This document shows positions 1 to 10,927 of a DNA stretch of 64,000 bases, piece after piece; within the stretch, counting starts at the first letter, position 1; each line of letters opens with the position of its first letter. Source of the stretch: Anthonomus grandis grandis. Its lineage: Eukaryota > Arthropoda > Insecta > Coleoptera > Curculionidae. Position numbers and translations under genes: made by a program. The notes below the pieces were generated by a model. The model was not told the origin of the DNA, made no database searches, and was given only the letters and a program-made list of their open reading frames with translations. Location: contig NC_065558.1 of assembly GCF_022605725.1 (NCBI RefSeq), positions 5,394,001 to 5,458,000 on the forward strand. Reading direction: 5' to 3'.

Positions 1-987
1 CCGTATACACCCACATCTAATGCTTGCAGCTGATGCGAGCAGTGGGGCGGAAATGATAATAAAACAATGCCATTATATTTCGCCAAATTTAACACTGATA
101 TAGCTAAATGCGACTAACAACAGAAGGACTGGTGATTGCTTTGTCGGCTTCACATGTTTAATGAAATGCCTCATGAACAATAGGAAGCTATATTCTGTCA
201 TCCATCCGGATGAATTTGCTGTACCAATACAGTCGGTTGGTCCACCCCGAATAAAATAATCTTTATAATTCTTTCGGGGAAATAAAAACATAGATGGTAT
301 ACAAAGCCCACTTGCAGAAACTGCTGTTGTAGGTGTTACATTTGGACCCCTTTCGCCTGAAGTAAGAGCACCGACTTGCCTTGACCCCTTCACTCCTACA
401 ATCTTTGGAGGTTTCAAGACTGTTGAAACTCCAGTTTCATCTGTATTCCATATGGAGGAAGCAGTGAATGAGTAGCCCTCCAAAACATCATTTAATTTGT
501 CGAAAAAATCGGTTACATTTTTCTTGTTAAAAGATGTTGCCCTTCCCAAACTAGTGGCCTCAGGTGTTCGAATAGAAAGTCATGGGTTTCTTTTTAGAAA
601 CGCTGGAGATCAGTCAGCTCCTGCTTGTTTGTTTTGTTGCAATGAGTTTGGCATATCTTTATTAAATTGGACTGCACACTCGTATGCTAGTTGACGCACT
701 TCTTTTGGAGTTAAACCGAAGTATATTTGTGCAGACTGTACTAAATATTTACTAAGTGCTGTCTCTTCCTCATCATTAAAAACCCTACGTGCTGATCTAT
801 ATCCAAAGGTTCTGTCTGGATCGGTGTTGCGTCGCTGAATAAATCTATTCAAAGAGACTCTACATCTCCCAAGATCTTTGGCTACCGACCTTATGGACTG
901 TCCATTTTGTGTAACAAGATCAGCTGCGCGATGCATTTCTTCTAAAGAAGTTTGCCCCCTCCCAGTTTTCCTGGCATAAGTTCCCAT
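1..987 (-). pseudogene. Pogo/Tigger-type (DDE_1) transposase remnant, runs off left edge
   Basis: On the minus strand a helix-turn-helix N-terminal part (start at 987, MGTYARKTGRGQ) is followed by a second piece in another frame (about 600-73) containing WNTDETGV, GSRQVG and a long DDE_1-like stretch. Near 40-10 a third frame reads CSHQLQALDVGVYG, the typical pogo/jerky motif downstream of the second aspartate. At least two frame breaks show it is dead. In the family this protein cuts and pastes pogo-like DNA elements. The element continues beyond the window; no terminal repeat was identified on the right. Family assignment comes from recognised motifs. Confidence 0.75.
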
Positions 988-2203
988 TCTGAAAAAAAAA
1001 ATATTTAATTAATCATTTTGCATAGTGGGGTAAAAAATGCCACATAGAACGTGTGTGTCACACCCCAACTTGTTTTTTTCCAAAACTATTGATTATAACA
1101 AAAAAAACTATCTGAAATTTGAAGATTTGGCAGCACTATATGAAAATAGAATCAATAAGGTATCAGAGCAAACTTATCTGGTTTAAATTCGATGAAAAAT
1201 AGCTTCTTCCGAACAAAAAATAATTTTCAAATTCAGGCAAATTTTTACGTTGTAGGGAACAAAACACAAAATGATGCGTCATTTCGCTTACACGGCTACT
1301 AGAACACTGAATGCATGGGCGGCGCTATAGGACTGATCTTAGAATGTTAGTGTCGAGCACATTTCGGTTAATTTAAAGAAATGGCGGCAAGTGGCACTTT
1401 TTCTCCGTGGCACTTTTATCCCCGGTCTACCCTACGCCACTGGTTTTTCTTGTAATAAAAAATATTTCTGAATTGGTCTCTTGGTAATTTTCTCCCGATG
1501 CACGGTGATTAGCCATAACACCTAAATCTGATTATCTTAAGATACCACTTCATATAACTTAATCAAGTACTTTTATCACTCTATTTACAGTATTTTTTTC
1601 TAGTTTTTCCGGTAAAAAATTCGAATACATGTATACATGATTACATTTGATACATTGTGCGAAAAAAGTGGTTTATTTCCTACAATTTTACCACCCCACA
1701 GTAGAAAATCTAAAATACTTAGGATGTCCTATTTTAATTTTGCGACAACATTCAGAGCCGTGTTTGGGCATGGAAATTGGCTTCTGAAATTTGTCGCAAT
1801 ATTTAAAAAAACACCAGGTATATCGACACTAAATGTGAATAAAATTGAGTAGGATCTAAAGCATTCAAATGTCAGTGTGTTTTAAACTCAGGTTTAACTT
1901 TTTTTACCTTAACATTTAAATTACAAGAAATTAGGTCGTAATAACCAAAAATCTACCTTAAAAGTTCCCTTTTCACTATTAGTTAAAACCATATATTCTA
2001 TGAGAGAGGATGTAGAGTTAGTTGTTTGCGTAAGGGAATTTATAATTGCTTGAAACAGCCCTAATCCATTAAAAAAATTAAATCTATATTTAATAAATGT
2101 ATATTAAAATCTCCCGAACAAATAACTTTATCAACCGTTGGGTTAATTTAAGAAAATATATTTTTATGTTACTCTATATATTTTGGAGAATCTTTAAAAA
2201 GTA
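988..2203. other. No gene seen; repeat-derived intron or intergenic DNA
   Basis: AT-rich stretch between the pogo remnant and the first visible AMBRA1-like exon. It probably contains the 5' part of the pogo element (to about 1450) and then unremarkable sequence. Short open frames here have no recognisable motif. Since the AMBRA1-like gene enters from the left, this may all be intron. Confidence 0.4.
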
Positions 2204-2370
2204 GACTCTCGTTTATGCAACTCCTCACTCTGCCTCTCATTTCAACGCGACAGCGCATCTGTCGCACTTGATTGGTCAATGCACAGCACTCGCTCTAACA
2301 GCGCCATAACTAGCGAAACCTAATCGTATCGCGTTGCATCTGGCGAGAGTTGTAATAAACGAGAGTTGAC
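2204..2370. repeat. Small inverted-repeat (MITE-like) element
   Basis: The left arm (2204-2226) and right arm (2345-2370) are imperfect inverted copies sharing the core ACTCTCGTTTAT with a displaced second AACTC block. The interior is more GC-rich than the flanks. No coding capacity. It sits 50 bp upstream of the first visible exon of the AMBRA1-like gene. No target duplication was confirmed. Confidence 0.45.
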
Positions 2371-2420
2371 TGTATAACTGGCGATAAACTGATTAATTAA
2401 CTATTTAATATTTACGTCAG

Positions 2421-5400
2421 CGATACGGATCAGGACGAACCCGACGACTCCCCAGAGCGATTCCTTAACCGTAACGAATCCTCGAACAATCCGGAACGTT
2501 CCAGCTACACTCCCTCCCCAGGTTTCTGGCTTTACGCGACGTCGCAGTCGTCTGCCGCACCGCCTCCGCCCAATCAACCGTCGAGTAGCGGCGCAGGCGG
2601 TAGCAGTAGTAACAGCGGCAACAACGTGTACCGCAGCCACCCTTATATCACGCTTGTGCCGCCCAGTCGGCGGTTACCCGCCGCGTCCGCGGCCGTCGAA
2701 CCGCCCCCGGTCAACACGCTCGCGCCGCCCGCCACCGCCACTCGGCCCTGGAACATTCCATCGGTTCAAGTGAACGACGTGCCGGTTGCTTTCGAGCAGC
2801 GCATGTTGTCACGACAGAACTTCGCCGATACGTTTTCTCAGCTAAGGTAACATTTATTTGAGAATCTCATTACTGTGATATCGTCCTTGGATTTTACTAA
2901 GCAATGAAAGTTAAGCAATTAAAAGACGTTATTCTTTGTTGGTTATTTATTGCATTTTCTTCAGGCTAAAAATGCAAACTTGAGTCCATAAAATGAGAGA
3001 AGCTGGCTATCGTTATGTGTATAATATAGCAGATAGTTTATGACGACACAACCAGTGCCGGAGGGTGTAATGTGTTAAGATATTATTAATTAAATGGGGT
3101 TTAAAATATTGTTAAATAAATTTATCTTTTTCTTTGCTTTAGTTTTACGTAATATGTGGATATAAGCGTTAGCTTTACATACATATATTACCTTGGATCC
3201 ACAAAATATCGTTTACAATACATATTAAAGAAATTTGTTTTTTTTTTATACGCATTATGATGCCAACATTATTTGTTATTCATTAATCTAATCATCATTC
3301 AACAATATGTTCTTAAAAATCTCTTGAAATAAAAATGTTTTAAATCATCTATTTCTTTTCCTCAGCTATTAAACAAATGCAATAATTGTTTATATTAAAA
3401 ATAAAACTCCAAATAAGGGTAAGTAAAATTTCTCATAAAATTCTACATAATATGTAATGTATGTAATGCATATATTATTAAATTATTTACTATCTGATAA
3501 AATGTCCAAATTGCTGGTCATTGACTGGTCGGTTAACTCGTTTCCAGATCTTCATCTAATGAACCAGCGTTTACAATAACTTTTAGGGAATCTAAAGTTT
3601 CATCAGTTCAGATTATGGTCTTTTATATATTTTTCTACAATTGTATCGACATGCTCACAAATGCTTCTCCATTCATCGATAGATACTTCTGCAAATTTTC
3701 GCCTTGTCAAAGCTTCTACATCTGCCAACTTAAAAATTGTATTTCTGCTAGCTACCAAGTTTTTAATAATGGCCCAGATTTTTTCAATGGGGTTCAATTC
3801 TGGACTGTATGGAGGCAACCGTAAAGTGGAATGCCCGTGACTTTCCATGAGTACGTCAAGTTTGCACTTTATTGAATAAAATGTTTTATTTTGAAAAATT
3901 ATTTCACGTTCTGTTTTTGTCCCTTTTTCATCATGTTGTAAATTATACTCCTTATTCTTTTCTACTTGTACATTATGGTAAGATGCCTTGTCCAAAACTA
4001 AGATAAGAAGTAATTGGGTTTCTACCCATTTCATGATTCATATTGTCATGATAATAGTCACTTTTAGAACCTAAAATATGCTATAATTAATAAATATAAA
4101 CACAGTTTACTTTTTTTTCATATCTTACCTCAGCAAAATATAAGTAAAAACGGTCTTTTAACAAAACCATTTTTTCCTCTAGCATGAACAATGATTAATC
4201 GATGTTCTTTTGAAATAAGTTTTGGTATACCGCTTGGGTTTGGTATGACTAATGTATAAAAATTATTTAGAAGTTAGAGTTTGTCTAGCTAAGGAAAGGT
4301 ATACCATCTGTTTCAAAGCTGCGCCAAGTTTTGTCCCCTAATAACGTGCAATTAGCGACAGTAGCGTGCCTTTTTTTTTTTTTAATTTTAATTTTAGAGC
4401 ACAGAATACAAATACAAGAATTAACGCAACGGCACTGTTTATGCAAATGCAATCATGTTTTTCATTTTCTTATGACTAAATGAACTTGTAAAAGGTGAGG
4501 TTTTTGTACAATCTGACATTATATTATTGTATGATTCAAGGAAAAGATTACTTGCAGTTCGAATGTTTATTTCAGTCATAAACAAAGACCAATCAAATTG
4601 CGCTTTAAGCATTGCTTAAATCTAATCATGTTTATTACTCCGTTAAATATTATTGACTTTCATTATTTTGTGTGATTTTATTTTTTATAGAAATAGACAT
4701 ACGGTCCGTAATACCTTCTTCTCAAATAAAAGATTTAAAATTCAGATGAGTATTTTTTTGATTTTTGTATTACAAGAATATGGTCAAGACAAGAATTAGA
4801 ATCAGAACGAGTATCAGGATTTATGAAAGATTTATTTTAATCTACCTTAATAGGTTGTACACTAGGATCTAAACGTCGTTCAACAAATAATAACGTCTTT
4901 TATTTGTTGCCCTGTACCCTAGCAAACATTCGCTCTTTACTGTCCTTTATTTACATTAATAATTAAAAAATTTTAATATTTTTTTAATTCTTGCAGATCG
5001 AATCCGCGAGTTGGTCTATTTAGGCCGCGATTCCTGCACCCGCTTTACGCGAGCGTAAATCCGTTCGACGCGGACCTGGACGATCTACAGCGCGAGCAAA
5101 TTTACGATAGCGACATGATCACAACTGCAACCCCGAACCATAGGATTCAAGCGTGGGAGATCTCGAATTGGATGGTGCCGACCATCAGTAATTGTAAGTT
5201 GTAGCAATTCAAGTATTATGAATTAAAAAAATCAGTGAGATTCAATTGAGTTATCCCTGTGACAAGAGTAAGAGAGATAAAGTTTCACCGTTAACCAAAA
5301 CTCTGTGACTGAATAAAATTGACACCCTAATTAAACAATTCACTAAAAGGGAGTTGACCTTTATGCTTATTAAGAATGGTTTTTTAATTTTTGATAATTT

Positions 5401-8400
5401 TGAAGCTCATTTTTGATGGTTACTAAGTAATACATGGTTAAAATTCAAATTGAAAAACTTGAATTTGAAGTGTGTCTGAAATACAAGAATCTTCATATTT
5501 TTAAATTTAAATACTTATCTATTACTAGACCATAATTTTTTTTTTTAATCGAGTTTTGTCCATGGCTTCCACTAATTTTTTTGTGCATTTTTGGTAAAAT
5601 GAAAAATCTGTAATTTCCAGCATTGAAAAACGTCGTTGTAGGCGAGTGTAAAATCCATAACGACGCCAGCGTCGACATAGCTACAGACGGGACGATTTTA
5701 GTTACGCTGCTGCCGTCTGGTGGTTATTTAAACGTAACCAACCGCTTAGGTAAGTGTATTGTTACATTTTCTATATCAAGTTTTGCAATTAAGGATTTAA
5801 GGCAAAAAGGCGGTAAATCACATTGCATGTGTTTGTTTACAGAGAACATTTTATTTTTACGTAAAATTAATTGTACAAATAAAAACCATTATCCTCAAAA
5901 AATTTTATTTGCAAAAACGGGACGAGTTACATCTATACGCAAAAAACGTAGGATAAAGCAAAAAAAATACAACGAACAAAAATTTTTTATTTTAATCAGT
6001 CAAAGTCATTTTCTGTCTCTGAAATATAATTTTCAGGTGCAACATCACTTTTTACAGTGTCATAAAATGGCATGTCAGATTTCGGTACATACATACAGTG
6101 CATCGCAAAAGTTATGTCTAAATTCATTTAAAATTCGGGCACAGTATACTATAACAACCAGTAGGTTATCTCTCCCCGTTTCCATTCATAAATCGACGAC
6201 GGTCTCAAAAACCTTGAAGCCCGCACCGACAGCAAATAAACGGTAATTTTACGTAAAACCATGGGCGGCGTGCATCGTGCAATAATAAAATTTAGATATT
6301 AATTTTTTAGATTATGGTTTTTCGGCAAGTGGCAAATTTTGTTTACCAATATTATTACTTATTATAAATTGTTTATAAATAAGAATAAAACTAATATAAA
6401 CAATATTATGGAAAGCCATGTTAATAGGGAAATTAAAAATTAGCATGCAAAATAAATTTCTTAATAATAGCACAGGAGAAATAGGGTAATAAAAAGTAAA
6501 TAGGGTAAATGGGTAAACTTTCAATTAAAAAAAAATAGTTGTTACAATGAATATTAGACATATTTTAGAATATTTAATTTAAAAGGCATATATAATATTT
6601 GACAAAGTTAAATAAAACAAAAAGAACACTTGCCTGCAATAGTTATATTTTTTAGAATTGCACTTAATATTACTTCTATTATATATTTACCCTAGATGGT
6701 ATACTACATGTCAACATCAGAAATAAGGAAAATAATTATAACCGTTTTTAATATTTATTTTAATTCGGATCACATCGGATTGCTAATTATTTTAAAATCA
6801 GGTAAGAAATATGCGCAGAAAAAATAAAAACGAAAATTCACAGTTTTGGATTTTTTCGAATATCTTCTGAATCATTAGGATTTTTAATTTTTTAATCAGC
6901 ATTAGGGTTCTTATGTTGGATACCCGGTAAAGGGTAAAAATAGAAAAAAGAAACAAGAAAATAAACAAGGTATTTTTAAATAAAATGCAATGGGGTACAG
7001 TGTAATAATTTTAAAATTATAATTATCAAACTCACGCAATCAAATATAAATGCTTCTCGCATCAAATAACATACACAAAAATAAAAGACGGCAAACGTAT
7101 CTCTCCGCTGCTAACCACGTCACTGATCATAGGCAAGAGCCGACGGGTGAAATATTTCGGATGAAGCGCGTTGAAGGTCAACGAAATTTCGGCGCGTGGA
7201 TCGAGATAACCTACTGGTTGTTATAGTATACTGTGATTCGGGGGTGTGTTCGAGAAAAAAACGCTCAGACCCGTCGATTTTTATTTCAAGTTGCGCATTT
7301 TTGTACGTGAAGTTTGTATATACAGGGTTGCTCAAAAATGAATTACGACCATCAACTTCATTTTTTCAAATGAAAGCACCTTTTTTTTTTATTTCATTTT
7401 TGAATTTCGCGTGGAATTCTACGTATGTTTCATGCATCATGTCCTATACCTAGAGTCAACAGTTATCGAAAAAAAGACGATTCATGTAACAAATAAAAAA
7501 AAAACAAAAATTAAGTTAAATGTTTAAAAGGGTTGCCATTCACGGCTTGACAATATCCAAGGCGATCAATAAAGTCTCGTTGCACATTTTCAATCATTTC
7601 CGGAGTTATGTCGCGCACTTCTCTGCGAATTCTCTCTTTCAAGTCGTCTAGATTATTTGGCCTATTAACAAATACCTTCGACTTGAGGTATCCTCACAAA
7701 AAAAGTCCATTGGTGTTAGATCAGGCGACCTAGCAGGCCATTCGATTAGTCCTCTCCTTCCTATCCACCGATTGGGAAAGGTTTAATCAAAAAATTTACG
7801 CACAGTGGCAGCATAGTGTGGAGGAGCGCCATCTTGCTGGAAAATTAGTTCTTCACCAGGATATTCTAGGTCCAATGGATTTGGAAATAAAGCTAGTAAT
7901 GCTGGAACTAATTCAAATTGGAGAAAATCGAGATACACTTGTCCCGTTAAAGTCTGTTCAAATAAAAGGGACCTATTACTCTTCCGCGCACTATCACACC
8001 CAGTGGCGGCTCGTGACATTTGACTATGGAGGGGCGCGCAAATCCAAATAAATATATACTTACTAATAAATAAAAAAATATAACTGGACGTACCTAAGTA
8101 TATGTTATAATATCTGAGACATGACGGTTTGCAGTCATCATAGTACAATCACAAAAAGTTTGCACATAAATGTCTTAATTTGGCAATAAAAAATAAAGAA
8201 CATTGTTACAAAACAATCGCATTTACACATCACGCAACCTCGCACGAAAATATTTTTGCCACCTCTCTGCAGTTTTAAAAACAATAACAAGTAACTTTAA
8301 AACGTGAAGAAAAATTATACTTTCGACAAATATTTCGCCAAGATTATTTTATAAAATAAATGAAAGCAAGTTCATAGCTCCAATATTTTGTGAGAAATCT

Positions 8401-10372
8401 GGTCTTAAGTAAATGACTTCTAGTTCAGTTGTTAATCTAATTTTACATAAAATTGGATAAAAAGTAACTACATTATCTAAAATATCCACTGGAAAGGTCT
8501 TGTTATATTTTGGATACGCTTCTTTATCGAACAAGTTAGCTGCTTGAAGATGACCTCGAGGAAAATCTGTCCCTCGCTTGGGTAACAACTGACTCTTTTG
8601 CAATAATATTTCTTAAGTTATCGTCAGTTCATCTTCTTTTGACATTTTGACACACAAAGTTTAATTCTACATTAGCCTTAATATTATCGATGTCATTCTT
8701 ATTTTGGCAATGCTTGATTCAAATATCGACAGATCTTAGAGAGTAATATTTAAATCCGGCAAAGGTCTGCCTAAAGTCTTAATGTTTACTTTTTCTTCCA
8801 GTGAAAGATTTGAAAAATTACAGTTAATTAAAAAGCTTATACGATTTATTATTAAATTTGAATAATAATTATTGTATTGTTCACTTTCGAAATACTCACA
8901 CACACACACAAACTACCGATCACGGATTTTTGCGCGCCTCGCTATCGGTAACGAGCGAGATAATAGCCGAGATAATCGGTCGTCGAGAGTAGCTTTTCGG
9001 CCAAATTATGGACGCGGATGCGAGCGCGCCCCACGACAAATAGAGGAAGATAGATGAGCTGTACCTTGCGCGAGACAGAGAGCGGTATACGTAGGATGCC
9101 AGGAGCACTTTGGTTGTTGATTTGAATATCGCATTATCTTCTATAGTACGGGCGCTTGTGTTATACGTTTAAACGCGGGTTGATATCTAATATAATTAAT
9201 AATTACTGCACACGAGTTTGAAATTTAAAATAAGTAATTTTTAATGAAATTACTGGGGGGGCGCGCGCCCTTGCGCCCCTATTAGCAAGCCGCCACTGAT
9301 CACACCACACATTTAGTTTTTGAGGGTACTGGATGTTTACCTCCATCATCCAATGCGGATTTTCTGTTGCCCAATATCGACAATTTTGTCTGTTCACACT
9401 ATCATTCAAACAGAACGTGGCTTCATCGGAAAAAATAATATTTGTTACTAAATTATTATTTAGTTTGCACATGTTTTGTAAGCGTTCACAAAACTCATTT
9501 CGCCTATCGAAATCGTCATCAAATAACTCTTGCACAGGAATAACTTTGTAGGGATGCGTTTTGACTCCTCTTCTATTTTTTCTTACTAGGAATTGTTAGA
9601 AATGAACTTTTTTTTATGGTATGTATGTATAAATTCCTGTGTAGAAATAGTTTTCTGTTACTTAATTTTTGAAATAAATTTGAATTTGTTTAATATGCAA
9701 AGTCACCCCACTGTTCAACTGCCATTCACAAAAAAATAATAGTTAATTTGGCTCTTCCAGAATGGGATATCTCATTGTGACTTATCCAATTGGGGAAGAT
9801 AGGTCAAAAGTGTTTATAACTTCATTGTTTGTGAAGATACTCGTCCCGTTATTGCACCAAACGATATTTACTTACTTGGGAAAATGTATGAGACGTATAA
9901 ACGTTCAATTTCAAAACTATATGAACTTAATTGTTATTCCTGAAAAATCCTGATAATTATTAAACTTTTTTACAGGGGTATACAGCTTACGCTGGGAAAC
10001 TCTTGGCCAGTGTTTATATACGACGAGTTTCGAACAGAACGCAGTTTCCGTATCTCTGTCACCATTGAGCCGTCATTTGGTGGTAGGGTTTGCTTCCAGA
10101 AGGGTTTCTATAGTGCCGAGCGATCGATGGGTATGTTGAGCGGATTTGGACCCAAATAGTCTTTTTTTTACGTCATATTTGGGTGGTTTTTTCAGGTGAT
10201 GGCTCGGATATATAAGATCGAGCAAAAAGACGTTCCAGGCGACAGGCTCCCGGCACTAAGGGAATTGGAACAGCACAGGGAGAGCAGGATTAATTGCATC
10301 AGGTGGCTGCCTAGTTCCGGCCAGGGTTTGATTTACGCCACCAATACCGGTCAACTCGTTATTTTATCATAA
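2421..10372 (+). CDS. AMBRA1: AMBRA1-like autophagy regulator, 3' five exons (5' part outside window)
   Basis: Exons read as 2421-2846, 4997-5193, 5621-5749, 9976-10130 and 10196-10372, all with GT-AG borders and compatible phases. The first is a low-complexity, Ser/Pro/Asn-rich linker. The next four carry the conserved C-terminal region of AMBRA1: [65 protein letters not shown] and [18 protein letters not shown], ending QLVILS and TAA. AMBRA1 is a WD40 scaffold and DDB1-CUL4 substrate receptor that acts on Beclin-1 in autophagy and on cyclin D turnover. The N-terminal WD40 repeats would lie left of the window. Intron 5750-9975 carries an inverted-repeat element, a mariner remnant and a hAT copy. 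The gene is convergent with the C1orf50-like gene. Identification is by recalled family similarity. Confidence 0.85.
3603..4330 (-). pseudogene. DDE_3 (Tc1/mariner-like) transposase remnant in AMBRA1 intron
   Basis: The minus strand reads DKASYHNVQ (first part of the catalytic core), then [20 protein letters not shown], the final-glutamate block of DDE_3 transposases. Upstream (about 4200-4045) [18 protein letters not shown] joins [14 protein letters not shown] across an apparent GTAAG...TTTTAG intron. A frame break lies near 4030, and the N-terminal third is missing. Likely an old insertion with no function for the host gene. Confidence 0.65.
4331..4996. other. AMBRA1 intron, nothing recognisable
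   Basis: AT-rich intronic DNA with a T-run near 4370 and no motif-bearing frame. It ends in a pyrimidine tract and the AG acceptor at 4995-4996. Confidence 0.4.
6140..7235. mobile_element. 1.1-kb element with perfect 33-bp terminal inverted repeats and 7-bp target duplication
   Basis: Positions 6140-6172 (beginning CACAGTATACTATAACAACC) are the exact reverse complement of 7203-7235. Immediately outside both ends is the direct repeat ATTCGGG (6133-6139 and 7236-7242), consistent with a 7-bp target-site duplication. The interior is AT-rich and non-coding. It is a non-autonomous DNA transposon in the third visible intron of the AMBRA1-like gene; perfect arms suggest a fairly recent insertion. 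Superfamily unknown. Confidence 0.75.
7320..9560 (-). pseudogene. Mariner/Tc1-type transposase remnant, split by a hAT insertion
   Basis: The minus-strand N-terminal side (about 9535-9307) contains [29 protein letters not shown] and [10 protein letters not shown]. After the hAT insertion the frame resumes at about 8000 with [29 protein letters not shown] and then [16 protein letters not shown] near 7740. These are the three catalytic blocks of a DDxD mariner-like transposase. Several stops and frame shifts are present. Positions 7318-7345 (ATACAGGGTTGCTCAAAA) look like one terminus. The N-terminal DNA-binding domain is absent. Confidence 0.7.
8001..9298 (-). mobile_element. hAT element, internally deleted copy, nested in mariner remnant
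   Basis: The ends are CAGTGGCGGCTCGTGAC (8001 on) and the inverse of CAGTGGCGGCTTG (ending 9298). The 8-bp duplication ATCACACC is perfect on both sides (7993-8000 and 9299-9306), diagnostic of hAT. Minus-strand remnants include [21 protein letters not shown] (about 8810-8740) and a piece at 8603-8349 with [19 protein letters not shown]. They match the larger copy at 33230-36084, with the middle of the transposase missing. A short CA run lies inside near 8898. Confidence 0.8.
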
Positions 10373-10927
10373 TTCTGATCCCTTCATTTGCTACTAGATG
10401 TTGTATTAAAGTTATTGATGCCCCCCCGCCCTATTGTAGATATAGTGAGTATTTCGGAGGATATTATCAGAGGGGTTATGACTATACCTAGTGATGTTCT
10501 GTATATTCTTGAGGGTTAGGTTTGAGTACAGGATATCGGTTTTGTAGGTTTTTTAGATAGTGAGATTTTTAATAATTTCTGTCGTCTAATGACAGGCATC
10601 TCATGGAAGGACACTACTATTTATTTAATATTTCATAGATAAGTGTTTTGTATTATTCTCCTTTATGGAATTTATTTTAAAGAGCACTGGTTATTTTTTC
10701 TTTTTTAATTTCTTGCTACAATTTGGTCTTTTATTTAAAAAAAAACATATTCATCGCTTTATATATTTTTTCTTATGGTTTAAATGCTATTTTGGCGCAG
10801 CATGAGGGAAATCCCACTTTAATATGGCGAACAAAAAGTATTAGAACCTACCTTGCCAGGGATTTATAAATAAATGATTGATTGAAATTTAGCGCTTTAT
10901 TTTTCATATCCTTATTACATATTAAAA
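10373..10927. other. Overlapping 3' ends of AMBRA1-like (+) and C1orf50-like (-) genes
   Basis: Convergent 3' untranslated space. A plus-strand AATAAA lies near 10868 (TTATAAATAAATG), and a minus-strand AATAAA lies about 20-30 bp away (complement of TTTATTTTTCAT near 10892). The two transcripts probably end within a few tens of bases of each other or overlap. No other gene seen. Confidence 0.5.

Noticed and set aside
8349..8603. A small host gene inside AMBRA1
   Set aside because: It matches the hAT transposase family and lies between hAT termini with an 8-bp duplication.
8898..8912. CA microsatellite as a notable feature
   Set aside because: Only about seven units; ordinary simple repeat within the hAT copy.
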